DNA of 64,000 bases, taken from assembly GCA_030280995.1 (NCBI GenBank), contig JASXTE010000007.1, positions 8,113,501 through 8,177,500 on the forward strand, written 5' to 3'. Below, in pieces: positions 24,251-35,358 of the stretch. The number at the start of each line of letters is the position of its first letter. Within the stretch, counting starts at the first letter, position 1. Source of the stretch: Hemileia vastatrix. Lineage: Eukaryota; Basidiomycota; Pucciniomycetes; Pucciniales; Zaghouaniaceae. Below the pieces are notes generated by a model. It saw only the letters and a list, made by a program, of their open reading frames with translations. It searched no databases and had not been told where the DNA came from. The position numbers and the translations under genes are program-made.

Positions 24251-24740
24251 ATTAAAAAGAAGCATTTTCAATTTCAGAAACAAGGGCAGGAATTTCTTTT
24301 GTAGATCTTCCTTTATATTGAACTACCGCATGACATGTGTTCAATCCTGGTGTTAATAATTTTTTGGGGGAGGAAATTTTAAATTTTCTCTTCCCATTCA
24401 TCCCCATTGTGAAAAATTGGTTTGAAGGATCCAATCTTATGCCATATTTTGTTAAAATGTCATTTCCCACAATGAACCAACTACTTATGTTATCATTTTT
24501 CATGACAAAAAAATAATATTTAACTCTTACAAAAGCATTTTTATATTTGAAAAATACTGTGGCTTTGTATTTACCAATGGGGGGACAAAAAAGAGACATA
24601 ACCTCTCCAGCATAAGTTTTGATTTCTAATTTTGGTCCACTGAAGCAAGTGCCTATTCAGATACTAAACTTCCTCCAGCTCCAGAATCTAAGACAACCTC
24701 AATGTTATTTCCAATAATCAAGACTGGTGCCTTGAGAGAG
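24251..24740 (-). pseudogene. Element C protease region
   Basis: The ORF 24599-24252 matches the post-protease segment of element D (WFIVGNDILTKYGI, MNGKRKFKISSP). Upstream near 24690 the minus strand reads LDSGAGGSLVSE, a retropepsin D-S-G box. A break near 24600 separates the two. Confidence 0.8.
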
Positions 24741-25089
24741 GAAATAATAATTGAGATGTCCTAAAGGTTTTTATGATCTCAGAATCCTCTACTGTAGATA
24801 AATCATTACTCTAAATATTTATATTATTTAAATAATGAATATCCTTTTCCAGCATTAAAATTTCTTGGTGAGATTCATATGAAATATTTCTGGCACAATC
24901 ACTTGAAGTATCATTCAGTGCTATTTTTTCATCAGCATGTTCCTCTGTCTGTTCAACAAGATTTATATTCTTGTCACAAACATGGCCTTTCTGCCAAGGC
25001 TATCTGCATTTGAAGCAAGTGTTTGTTGCATACATTTTAGGTGCAACAGGGGCAGAAGGTTTACCAACCTTTTTTAGAGGTTTTTATTG

Positions 25090-26030
25090 CTAATTGGAGG
25101 TTTTCTCCAAAGAAGTTCTAGGAATGAATCTTCTAGCATCATACTTGTTGTTTAGAAATATCTCATTACAAGTATTAATGAAAGAAGAAAATTCTCTTGA
25201 GTACTCAGTCCTAGCAACTATTAAGTCTCTCAGAGACATAGGTAATTTATAGAGTATCCTGTCCTTCCATAACTCAAACTCCATATTTGAGTCCATTTCC
25301 CTCAATATTTTCACAAGTTTCATCAGGAACTCAATAGATTTTTCAGTAGAAGAGCTATATCTAGTTTCTTCATACTGCCTTTGTTGAGATATCCTAAACT
25401 TGGAACCACCAAATTGTGCTTTAATTAATTTCTTCCAATCTTCCCATGAGTAGTCATTTTTATCCAAGAGAGTAGATTCATACCACATTAGGGCTACATT
25501 GGTAAATAAAGAAATTAATTTTGACACAATTTTCTCATCTGGAAGTTTTTAAGAATTCTTTAAACTATCAATCCTGCAAATGAGCTTCTACCAATCAAAG
25601 GAAGAGTCACCATCAAATTTTGGATACAGGTCAAGTTTTGGCCAATTCTTTTGATTTGAAGTAGTCTCCTTATTACAAGCTTGTTTCTGAGTGAGAAGGA
25701 GCTGTAACTTCTCCAATTGTGAAGTAATCTCATTGTTTAATCCTTCTGTAGATGATCCAGGTACATCATCAAGTTTTGATTGAAACTCAGTGATATCTTC
25801 AGGCATTTCTGGCACTAATTTTACTTTAGATGAACTAGGAACAGGTAGAATTGGGGTATCCTGCACAACATGTTCTTTCAAAGAAATTTCAGAAAACGTT
25901 TGATCATGTAACAATGAATTTAATTTCTCTTCAATGGTTGTTGACCTAGTTTTCACTCTTGGAATACCAGATAAACTCTCATTTATGGTTGCAAAAGATA
26001 GATTGTTCTTATTTTGTAAAAATTAATAAT
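25090..26030 (-). pseudogene. Element C capsid and zinc-knuckle part of gag
   Basis: The ORFs 25956-25588 and 25527-25090 match the Gag of element D: NQKNWPKLDLYPKFDGDSSF, LISLFTNVALMWYE, QFGGSKFRISQQRQYEETRY and SLRDLIVARTE. A knuckle region near 25000 reads as W-Q-K-G-H-V-C-like with one stop. Its N-terminal portion is separated by the solo LTR at 26031-26837. Confidence 0.86.
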
Positions 26031-26837
26031 TGTCAGCCAGGCTACTAGACTTATCCAGTAAAATAATTAATTATCTTACTGAGATGAAGCCATGCCTATT
26101 TTTATTTCTTATTAATAATTAATTGTCTATAATTTACTTATGTATTACTTACAATTAACTAGCTAAGTAAAATAAGTAAATTTAGTAATTAATTAAAATT
26201 AATAAATGTCCCATATATTTTTACTCCCTAACACCGTGTTCAATAATAAAGTTTAAAGGGGAATAAAAATATTATTAAAGTATTAAAAATCAAAAAAAAA
26301 TCAAATTTCTTTATTAAGAAATTTTAAATTCAGTTAAAATAACATTTTAAATCAAATGTTCTATACTAAGTGTTACAATCTAAGGGAACTCAAGATTTAT
26401 ATCAAATAAATATGATACCTTTTATTGACGCATCATTTTTGTATATCTTTTTTATATTCACATACTCTCTTTTCACTAAGTTTTTTCTCTCACACTCTCT
26501 TATTGGATGTTGTTAACTCCGTGTGTTATCTCTCACCTATTGCCTATAAAAGGCCCTATCCTTTTTTACTTTTTAAACTCATTCTTTTTACTTACCATTT
26601 TTATAACATATCTATTAGATACAATACTTATTAATATTTTTTATAAGTTTATTATTTACATTACTGTAATTCTAGAATATAAATCATAATAATATTTTAA
26701 ACCCCTACCTCTTATATATTGAGTAAATTAATCAAAAGAAATAAAATAATGTACCTTGACTTTAAAAGTCCAATATTCCACTTAAACGCCCTGTTGGACC
26801 TCCTATTGAACCTTCTAGACCAAAAGACCCATTGACA
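26031..26837 (+). mobile_element. Solo LTR inserted in element C gag
   Basis: It starts TGTCAGCCAGGCTACTAG and ends ATTGACA, flanked by ATAAT on both sides (26026-26030 and 26838-26842). It is the reverse-orientation relative of the element C LTR, as seen from the shared CTACTAGACTTA start and the CCTATAAAAGG TATA context near 26542. No internal region remains. Confidence 0.9.
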
Positions 26838-26842
26838 ATAAT

Positions 26843-27406
26843 GGTCACTCAATCTGTTTGAGTTCATCTTATATCCCTCTAGCTCCTGGCAACAGATGGA
26901 AACAGTATCTTTTCATTCAGACAAATTATTCTTGATATTTTTCTACAAAGAAAATTTCTTTTCATGAGTTACTTTGTACTGAGACAAATCATCAGAAACT
27001 CTCTATCACTCACTCCTCAATGCTTGATAACCCTGTTCAGCTAAAAAACTATTATATTTCTGAGTCAATTGCATGTTGTTCATTATATAATTTTGTTTAG
27101 CAATAATATCCCTCAAATATTCATCATTAATTTTAGCTTCATCTGGAGCATTTCTCAATAGGGAAACAGAATAACTTTCCAGATTCTCATAAAACTCAGG
27201 ATCAAGTGTCTCATCAATAATAGCCATTTCAGAATTTATCATTGAAGTAGCAATCAAAGCCAAAGGATTAAATACATTAGAATATTGAGAAATTTTTCTA
27301 CTACTCTCAGCCTTTACTGGTCTCACAGTCTCATCTCCTCTTTCAGAATTACCTGAAGGAACTGAATCAGTAACTAGAAATTGTACTTGAGATTCAATAG
27401 AGGGGC
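26843..27406 (-). pseudogene. Element C N-terminal Gag-Pol segment
   Basis: In the frame of Gag-Pol, sequence from 27414 reads on through GNSERGDETVRPVKAES to the 106-residue ORF 27326-27006. This corresponds to element D residues just after its ATG at 46093 (GNIIEHGERTVKPVKRQ). The start position homologous to that ATG reads ATT. Near 26840-27000 it decays and is cut by the solo LTR. Confidence 0.75.
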
Positions 27407-28023
27407 TTACAATGTCTGGTGAAAGAATTGAATGTGATTTTTTTTCTCTTTCTTCCTCCTTGAAAGGGGTGAGGAGGTGTGGGGTTGAACTGATTGGTTC
27501 TTAAAGGGCCTGCCTGAGGTACTTGTTGTTTTTTTTGGACAGATAATCCCACTGGGTGTTCAGCCAGTCCCACTGTCACTTTGAGACTTCCACCTTTTCT
27601 TGTTGCTGGGGGGTCAATTGTGGAAGGGCTTTTTGAGGGAGGAGGAGGTTTCCTCTTATCTTGAAGGAGCCTATTTTTCTTACCTTGTCTTCTAGAGAGT
27701 CTTTTATTGACCTCAGCTTGAGGTTTTCTGACCTCAACTCCCTGATGTGAGTGGAGAGATTTTTGACTTTCTGATTCAAGGGCATCTTTTCTATTTTTAA
27801 GCCTTTTGGAAGCTCTTCTTGGGGGTTGATTTTAGGCTTTTGATCTTGAGCAGTTGTCTCCACTATTATCTCAATCTCCTGAATTTCCACATCCTGATTG
27901 GTCCAGTAATTGATTCATTTGAGCCAGCTTTGTAGTCAAAGGAGAACTTACAGAAAAATCTTCATCATAATCAATTAAATCCAGTTCCTCATCACAGCCA
28001 GCAGAAGCACCTTGATCAGTCAT
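27407..28023 (-). pseudogene. Element C ORF1, spliced and broken
   Basis: Exon 1 is 28023-27952 (24 codons, acidic, ending DYDEDFS). A 58-nt intron (27951-27894; donor GTAAGT, acceptor AATCAG) joins it in phase 0 to exon 2 at 27893, DVEIQEIEI. Exon 2 shares with element D ORF1 the block LPKG.KI.K.PL followed by a coiled coil (LSTHIRELRSENLKLR). At 27578-27576 TGA sits where D and B have the first Trp of W-K-W-D; beyond it QWDWLNTQWDY is still legible. A later frameshift disrupts the Pro-rich end. Unspliced, the exon 1 frame stops soon after, which supports the intron. Confidence 0.72.
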
Positions 28024-28998
28024 AGTTGTAATTAACCTGAACTGAGAGAGAAAAATATTAAAATTTAATCAGTTATTATTTTTACTTTATTTAAATAAAA
28101 ATAAGGAAAAAAAAATTTTTTTTAGTATATAAGTAATTATCAGGTTTTTTTAATCAACTGGAATAATTAAAATATAATGTTTTTCAGGATAAAAATCAAC
28201 TGAAGTAATAATTACAATTTTTATTAATTAAAATAATTTTATAACCAGGATTAAAATAAATCAACTGAAATAATAAAATAATTTATTAATTAGTAATGTA
28301 TATGTTGATAATTATCAGGACTAAATGTCAACTGAAGAATTTAATTACCAGGACTTAATGTCAACTGAAAATAATTTTAATTACCAGGACTTAATGTCAA
28401 CTGTAATAATTTAATTACCAGGACTTATTGTCAACTGAAATAATTTTAATATAATCAATTCTACTATTTTTAAATATTATTTTTTTTACTGCCAGGAAAA
28501 TTTGTCAACTGAAGCAATAATATAATTTTTTAATTATCAAGACAGAGTTTAACTGAAATAATTAAAAAAAATAATATAAAATTATTAATTAATTTTAATA
28601 TTATTTCTAGGACTAAGAACAATATAGTTCTATCTTGTTCAACTAGGAAAAAAAATATTTGATTTACCAGGAACCTCCCCCTGTAAAATGAGCAAGTTAA
28701 TTCCACTTACAGAGTGTTAAGTAAAAAAGATATATGTAGATAATGAAATGTGCAAAGTGACCTACAAATAGTAATCAATATAATTACCACAATTATATAT
28801 GACTATTTACAATATATGAACCTAAGTTTTGGAGCTCAGTTTGATTCCCGGTTTCAGCAAAAAAATAAGTCATGTGGTCAATGATGATTGTCGTTTTTGT
28901 TGTCCACTCATACTTACCGGTACCTCAACATTGATAGTCCCTCAGTCGCAGGCTTCAAGATAATGATGTGCTGTCAACGATTCAGAAAAGCCCCCAAA
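28024..28998 (-). other. Element C leader with repeated GGACT/TCAACTGAA units
   Basis: This is the untranslated leader between the 5' LTR and ORF1. On the plus strand it contains a loose array of units of the type CAGGACTTAATGTCAACTGAA, about 30-40 bp apart, between roughly 28180 and 28570. A primer-binding-site candidate (TGGGGGCTTTTCTG on minus) abuts the LTR near 28990. Confidence 0.6.
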
Positions 28999-29802
28999 TA
29001 TTGGGAGCTCCTTTTGGTCTAGAAGATTTTTGGTGGAGTTTAACAGTGTTGGAAGGTGGATTTTGAAGGTTTCAAAAGGCAAGGTACGTATGTTTAATCT
29101 TTTATGTTATTTTACTTAATTAAAAGAGGTAGAAATTTTTATAAGTATTACTATAATCAATGATTTAGAACTACGTAGAAGTAAATACTAAAAACAATAA
29201 CTAGTATTAATAAATATTTTTTGTAATGATAATTTAATAAAGTAAGTAAGGAATGAATAAAACAGCACAAAATGGAAGGCCTTTTATAGGTAAAAGGAGA
29301 GAGAGAGCACATTGAGTTAAAGCTACATACAGGAGTGTGAGAGAAAGACATTCCCAAAAATAAGAACTTGCAAATAACAAAAGTGTGCTATAAGGATGCA
29401 TCAAGAAAATAATTCTTACTATATATCAAATTATTTGATATACTTTAGAATTCACTTTTAAAGGTCACACTTAGTATAAAATAATTTGAATTTAATTTTT
29501 GTATTAATAGAATTTTAAACTTTTAAATAAATAAATTTGAATTCTTAAAATTTAGTATTAATATATTTTTATTTCTCTTCCAACCTGTTATTGAGCATGG
29601 TGTTAGAGAATAAAAATATGAGGGACAATATTATTAATTTTAAATATTTACTAAATTTACTTATTGTAATTAGTTAGTTCATTGCAAGTAATAATAAAGT
29701 AAATATAATATAATTAATAATATCATAAGAAATAAAAGGTGTGGCTTCATCCCAGTAAATAATTAATTATTTTACTGGGTAATTCCAGTAGCCTGGCTGA
29801 CA
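28999..29802 (-). repeat. Element C 5' LTR
   Basis: It matches 20370-21166 over its length with scattered differences and ends GCCTGGCTGACA, followed by ATTTG and the resumed copia LTR. Its divergence from the partner LTR is clearly greater than between the two LTRs of element D. Confidence 0.88.
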
Positions 29803-29898
29803 ATTTGTATATAGTCTGTGGTGCAGCTGATGTGTCTAACTCTGGTTCACTCTGGACAAACCACTCACACTGCCATTATAGGTGAGTAATGAAAAACT
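29803..29898 (+). repeat. Copia 3' LTR, right half
   Basis: It continues the LTR interrupted at 20369: TTTGTATATAGTCTGTGGTGC and TCTGGTTCACTCTGGA recur from 9378-9425. A second copy of the last 40 or so bases appears at 31218-31257 beyond the solo LTR, so the copia end is duplicated or another copia fragment lies here. Confidence 0.7.
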
Positions 29899-29903
29899 CT
29901 GGT

Positions 29904-31217
29904 TGTCAGCCAGGCTGTACCAGGAGCCCAGTAAATGTTATGTTAATTTATTGGACCTGAAAGAGGGCGTAAAAATATGCATGTTATGTATATAAATTAA
30001 GATTTTATTGCATATTAAAATTATATAAGTATCTTATTAAATATAAGTAAAATAAGTATTATATTAATTTTATGACTATATAAATTATTTATACATTTAA
30101 ATTAAGCATGATATATTTTATATTCTATAAATTATGGCGCATTTTTATGTATTTAATAAATATAAATTAATAATTAATTAATTATAAATGTATATTATAA
30201 TTATAAGTGTAAAATTGACTTATAAAGTAATTAAATTAATTAATTAAATTTATATATTAAATAAAACCTTACATATTTTATTAAACAATAATATTGGGCG
30301 CTTTTTTGATTCCTAATTGTTTCATCAAAGTATTAAACAAGTTAAAGTACTTATTTAAATATATTATTAATGTTTTATTCTAAAAATTAGTAATGTTGTT
30401 ATAATAAGTATTTGTTTTAAATTAAATTAATTATTACACTAATAAAATTAATTAAAATAAATAATTACTCATGTTTTATACTAAATTAATTAATTACACT
30501 ATTTTTATGTGTTAAAATAAGTTCCTTTTCATGTTTCACTTAAAATTGGTTTCTTTAAAAGAGTTTTCAGACATGTTTTAAATTAAAATAATTGTTTTAT
30601 TGTGTCTCAAACTTATTTAATTACTTCCTAATATTATTGTAAATGTTTGGGATTAATTTAAGGAATTTTAGGCTCTTACTCATGTGTGTTAGTTAATTGT
30701 TTTGTGGGTTCACTTGCACTTACTCATATTTTGTTACATGTTATTTTTATTTTATTTTTTAATTCTATATACATTAATGTGGCACTTCAGAGAGCCCCTT
30801 GCCTATATTAAAGCCTTGGTAACTCCCTGTAGCATCATTACTTATTACTCACATTCTAAACATATTTTACAATATATACAAAACACGTTATTTGTTATTT
30901 TATTAGTATTACAATTCTAATTTAAATATTAAATAATTGATTAAAGGTTGCCTTAAGTCTATTACTAATAATAATTGCTAGCTGCGCAGAAAAATTTGAC
31001 TTACTTAAAAATAAATAATTTATAAATAAATAAAACCTCTTTGTTGTGGCTTCCCTTTAGAAAGTGTCGTTGCATTTCTCTATTCTTTTTATTATTTTTC
31101 TTAATTTTTTAAGTTTTACCTATTATTATTTCTCTTTATAATCCCTACTTCGTATTTCCTGCTACCCCTTTCTATTTTCTTCTCCTTCTTCTCCTTCTTC
31201 TAGACAACCTGCCGACA
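29904..31217 (+). mobile_element. Solo LTR of the element D family, 1.3 kb
   Basis: It starts TGTCAGCCAGGCTGTACC and ends TAGACAACCTGCCGACA, as the element D LTR does (TCTAGACAACCGGCCGACA). It is flanked by perfect CTGGT duplications at 29899-29903 and 31218-31222. It shares the C-rich CCTTCTTCTCC tract before the end. An ORF of 72 residues inside is not considered coding. Confidence 0.9.
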
Positions 31218-31257
31218 CTGGTTCACTCCAGACAAAGCGCTGACACTGCTACCATAC

Positions 31258-31619
31258 CTTTAATTCACTACCACCCTTAAATTCACCTAAATTAGTCAAG
31301 GATTTACCTGTGCAAGAGCCTGCCAAGGACTGCATGTAGTTACCCCATATCTCACATCCTTTTTTGGGTTTCTCAGTGGTTTCTCACTCAAATTGGTTAT
31401 TTTTAGATTGGGATTTCATGTAGTATATTGTCATAATTAGCCCCATCATTTCAACTGTTGATCGTCCTTAATATTGTGTAATATTTAGTGTTATTCTTTC
31501 TTTTTTTAGTCTTTTATTTTAAGATATTACATGCATATACTCTCTTTTTTGCTTATTCTTTTATTTTGATGGATTTTCCCTATTACTCCGGGATTTCAGC
31601 AGGTGATTTCATTCTAATT
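31258..31619. other. AT-rich stretch without a gene
   Basis: It contains copia-flank sequence followed by unassigned AT-rich DNA. No open frame with recognisable motifs. Confidence 0.5.
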
Positions 31620-32100
31620 ATGTTATTGGTCATTCTTTATGTTGATGGACAGGTGTATTAGATAGAATGATGCATCATTCGCCATGTATAAGACTGGTAA
31701 ATAGGTATAAAAGGAGGGGGTTTTTGGTCTTGTTTTCTACATTCTTTATCATTACAATCAAAATATATAATCAATACAATGACAATACATATCAATAGTA
31801 CTTTTAAAGTCTTTGAATAGTGTTTGGATTATTACATCTATTTTTCTACCAACTATAAGATTGTAACCCACATATAATTAGTGAGATTAAAATTACTGAG
31901 ATTCTTATATTGAGTTATATTTTAATTCTTATTGGATTTGTTCTACAGTATTCATATAGGACCATTAAAATCTTCTAGACAACTGACTAATCAAGCTATT
32001 CACATCTCTGTAATTGAACTTGTTATGGTGTTACCATACTATGTACTTAGCTAGTCTTCCATCAGTATATAGTGTAGCCTCCGGGTGCACCGGAGATCTT
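31620..32100 (+). repeat. LTR-like promoter region, related to 1.9-2.5 kb
   Basis: It has TATAAAAGG at 31706-31714 in the context GGTATAAAAGGAGGGGGTTTTTGG, followed by CTACATTCTTTA. The region at 2126 has the same order (GGATATAAAAGGGGTTGGG, CGACATTCTTTA). I read it as a solo LTR or fragment; ends are not resolved. Confidence 0.42.
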
Positions 32101-32135
32101 CCCTAGGTTCTGCAAGGCATCATTCTCTACATAAC

Positions 32136-32591
32136 TCAGCCTGACACAATTCTTGCAGTGTGCATTAGTGTTAGACCTTTTGTTTTTTTCTTTTGAGAGC
32201 TGCCTTGAGCTTGGTTTGTAAAAACTTTCACCCATAGTATATATTGAAGGTGAATCTTCACCAATGAATGAAGTGGCTTGAAGGAGTGTGGAGTTGAAAC
32301 AAAGCTGGCATTTGCAGAAGTTGTGGTAAGAACTGAGGGAGCTCTAAGTTCCGAATTAATTCCAAAATCAGGTTGGAAAATTGCTTGATGTTGAGTTGAA
32401 TTTTGAGAAAGAGAACCAAGTTGATTGTTGCCAATGTCTGGAGAATGAGGTAAATGTTCAGAAGAATTTGGAAAATAATCTTGCCTTTGACTTTGTTGAG
32501 GTGAATTAAAAAAATTATCCACCAGTACATCATCAATAGTTGGTTGCAAAGGTGAAGACGGGAAATTCAACACATTATGAAGATCAAACAT
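32136..32591 (-). CDS. Hypothetical Ser/Gln/Asn-rich protein, partial or frameshifted
   Basis: The ATG at 32591 opens a 151-residue frame rich in Ser, Gln, Asn and Pro, the composition of a disordered region such as a transcription-factor activation domain. Near 32270 an alternative frame looks more protein-like (GEDSPSIYTMGESF, KNCVRLSYVEND) and runs to about 32070, so a frameshift or an unrecognised intron is likely. Just upstream a canonical donor (GTAAGT at 32660) and acceptor (TTAAATAG before 32593) suggest an intron in the 5' region. Not recognised; it lies head-to-head with TFB4, 757 bp apart. Confidence 0.4.
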   Translation of the reverse strand: MFDLHNVLNFPSSPLQPTIDDVLVDNFFNSPQQSQRQDYFPNSSEHLPHSPDIGNNQLGSLSQNSTQHQAIFQPDFGINSELRAPSVLTTTSANASFVSTPHSFKPLHSLVKIHLQYILWVKVFTNQAQGSSQKKKTKGLTLMHTARIVSG

Positions 32592-33348
32592 ATCTATTTA
32601 ATGAAAATGTTGATTTAGAAAAAATGAGAGTAGGCATTGAAGATGATAGGGAAGACTTACCTGTTGTCTACCAATTCCAAGTATCCGGGACGTGGATGAA
32701 GCAGGATGGAGGGGTTGATTTGGGTGGGAAAATGGGAGGAAATGGGCAAAAATCTGCCCAGCCCTGAAAAACTGGATGCAGCTGTCAAAAAGAATCTGCG
32801 GCTCAAATTTTTGATTTTGTGTCAACCTCTTCGGATCTCCCTGTACCAAGTAAGTCATTTTGATGTGAAGTACACCTGCCCCAGGACAGATGTAGTTGAA
32901 TGGCATGTTTGTACCTCAACACGCTCCCTCTTTTGAGTACATCTCTTAGTCAACGCCTGGTACACACATGTCCATATCTTAGCACAAAATTAGGGAGTTT
33001 TTGACCCCAAACCCCAAGTCTGCCATTTATCATGGCGTCTTGGATTGGAGTTTTGAAGCTGAATTCTGAATTATATTTACTTGGTGTTTCTGTGAAATCA
33101 AAATATTCTTAGGGTAGTGATCTGGTGGCAAGGTTGATTTGTTCCAGTAACAACCTAGATCGATAAATAGAGGATAATAAACTGTAAAGACCCAAGGGGA
33201 CTTGGTGTTTCAAGGCAACTTTCCTGAGGGCATGGTGAGGAGTGAGTATCTGTGGTCGGAGGAAGAAGAGACGTGATCTTCTGTGTGATGTCTGATGTCC
33301 AGTCCCATTGGATTCCTTCTCCAGACAAAGTGACGGCAAGTCGGGACG

Positions 33349-34802
33349 ATGAACGATTCAAGCGATTTGTTGGTCATCATTGTCAGTTTTTCTCTTACCA
33401 TAAATTTAATCTGATTATTTATGTATTCCCTCTCGTCTCTGACTTTGATTCTTCTTTTTCTAGATCGATCTCAATCCCATCGAATGGCATGACTTTCAAC
33501 ATTATCCTCATCATTCATCCAACAACAACAATAATGATAATAGTAACACCAACTTTTCTTTCAACGATGTTCTTCAAAGTGTTCTTGTCTTTTGCAACAC
33601 TCATCTTGCAATCAGCCATCAGAATTCACTCCTCGTCTATGGTGCCGCTTTAGGGTCAAGGTATTTTCTCTTTCTATGTATTGATATCTTTTCTCAACCC
33701 CTCTCATCATCCAAACCATTCCTGATGTTGTTGTGACTAGTCAATTACTCTATTCCTCACTAGATGGCATGGGATTATCAACTTCAGAACCATCATCATC
33801 AACATCATCCTCGCCCTCGTCATCTCATTCCAGCACTTACCAAAAATTTCGTATTGCGGATGAAAAGGTCATACAGGGCGTCAAGCAACTGATGGATCCT
33901 ACCCAAGCACCATCTAATATTACTTGTAAACAAGTTGGTATCGTAAGCGCTCTGGCCCGAAGCCTCTGTCGTACGTGATCTCTCTCCAACAAGACGTATT
34001 CTTCATATAATCATCTTTTGAAAACTAATTACTAAGTGTGGACTGGAAGGTAGATATCAATCGCTTGAATAAAGAATGTAAAGCTGACCCTCCGAATCCG
34101 AGAATCCTCATCATTAGTATCTCTCCGGATTCCTCAGGCCAATACATGCCTATGATGAATTGTATCTTCTCAGCTCAGAAAATGGTAATGGTCGATTTTA
34201 GTATCAATCATCTTACAAAGCAGCTAGCTGAAGATAATCAAATCTGGTTAATTTTGGTGAAATAGAGTATTCCTATTGATGTATGTAAAGTTTCAGGTGA
34301 AGATGCCATCTTTTTACAACAAGCAGCACATTTGACAAACGGCGTTTACTATCGCATTCGAAATCCTAAAGCCTTACTTCAATACTTAAACGTAAATTTC
34401 TCAACTATGAAGCTTATGATGTTTACTCATCCTATTAAGACCACTTCTATAAAACTTGTTTTATTTTTCTTTTCTTTTTCTAGATGTCCTTTTTACCTGG
34501 TAAAAGCGTCCGGAAAATTCTGAATTTACCTAAACAAGAACAAGTTGATTTAAGAGCAGCTTGCTTTTGCCATCAAAAGATCATAGATCTAGGTTACGTA
34601 TGCTCAGTCTGTTTATCTGGTAAGATTATTTCATTTTGATGTGTTTCATTTTTTGAGCCATAATTTAATAATGTTTGTGGTAGTGTTTTGTGCACCAGCA
34701 CCAGTTTGTTCAACTTGTCGGACTAAATTCCCCATGTCAACTTTGAAAAGATATATCAATCGACCTGTTAAATCTAGAACCAAATCTAACAATGCAGCCT
34801 GA
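33349..34802 (+). CDS. TFB4: TFIIH subunit Tfb4 (p34), seven exons, 323 aa
   Basis: Exons 33349-33381, 33464-33660, 33741-33970, 34054-34184, 34266-34391, 34484-34619 and 34684-34802 join in frame with GT-AG introns and give 323 residues. The family is 300-340 aa. The N-terminus has the von Willebrand A-like core: [50 protein letters not shown] and IPIDVCKV. The C-terminal zinc module is C266-x-C268 ... C279SVCLSVFC287 ... C293-x2-C296. Tfb4 is a core subunit of TFIIH, needed for RNA polymerase II transcription initiation and nucleotide-excision repair in the nucleus. A Ser-rich insert lies at residues about 92-108. The gene appears intact and is the best-supported host gene here. The start is the first ATG giving the conserved N-terminus. 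Confidence 0.95.
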
Positions 34803-35171
34803 CATCAATATTAAAAGACATGTGCATGCATACAAACATAAAAAGAAGTAATGTATATTGTGATATTTGTTCAATAATGATTGGCTTCTCAATCGTAAGA
34901 AAAATGAATCATTGATTTATTGAGAATAAATGAGGTTTATTTGGACATACATTTTGAGTGAGCTATATAACTGATTAACAATCACAGATCATTAGGACCA
35001 AAAGAAAACAAAAAAAACTCCTAAAAATCTGAAATGTTTACAAAGCTAATAAATAATAAGATGATAAAAATTATTTAGTAGTTTTTCAAACATGTCGCTA
35101 TCAAAACCTGTATTTCTTTTTTTATTTATTTTTTATTTATTTATTTATTTTTGTTGTGTATGCAAGTCTTT

Positions 35172-35216
<45 letters not shown>

Positions 35217-35358
35217 GAATAAAAGTCAAACGCTAAATGTTAAGATATGTCACAAAATAATCGGATAAACCTATGAAAGAAATGTATCAAAATACTTCAG
35301 AGAGAGAAACAAGAGAAAAACATGTAAAACAATCTATTATTATTATTATTATTATTAT
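34803..35358. other. Intergenic between convergent genes, with an (AG)n tract
   Basis: This 3'-3' interval separates TFB4 (+) and the HMCES-type gene (-). It holds an AG dinucleotide run at about 35175-35213 and a TTA run at 35335-35358, immediately downstream of the HMCES-type stop. No gene is seen. Confidence 0.8.

Noticed and set aside
28180..28570. Possible CRISPR-like array.
   Set aside because: Units are imperfect, spacers are similar AT-rich sequence, and the setting is a retrotransposon leader in a eukaryote.
32598..32906. 102-codon minus frame upstream of the hypothetical gene as its first coding exon.
   Set aside because: Its phase at the donor (32660) does not match the frame starting at 32591, so at most it is an untranslated exon or another gene piece.
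33252..33653. 133-codon frame overlapping TFB4 exons 1 and 2.
   Set aside because: It is a frame shadow that reads through the first intron; the spliced frame gives the conserved Tfb4 sequence.
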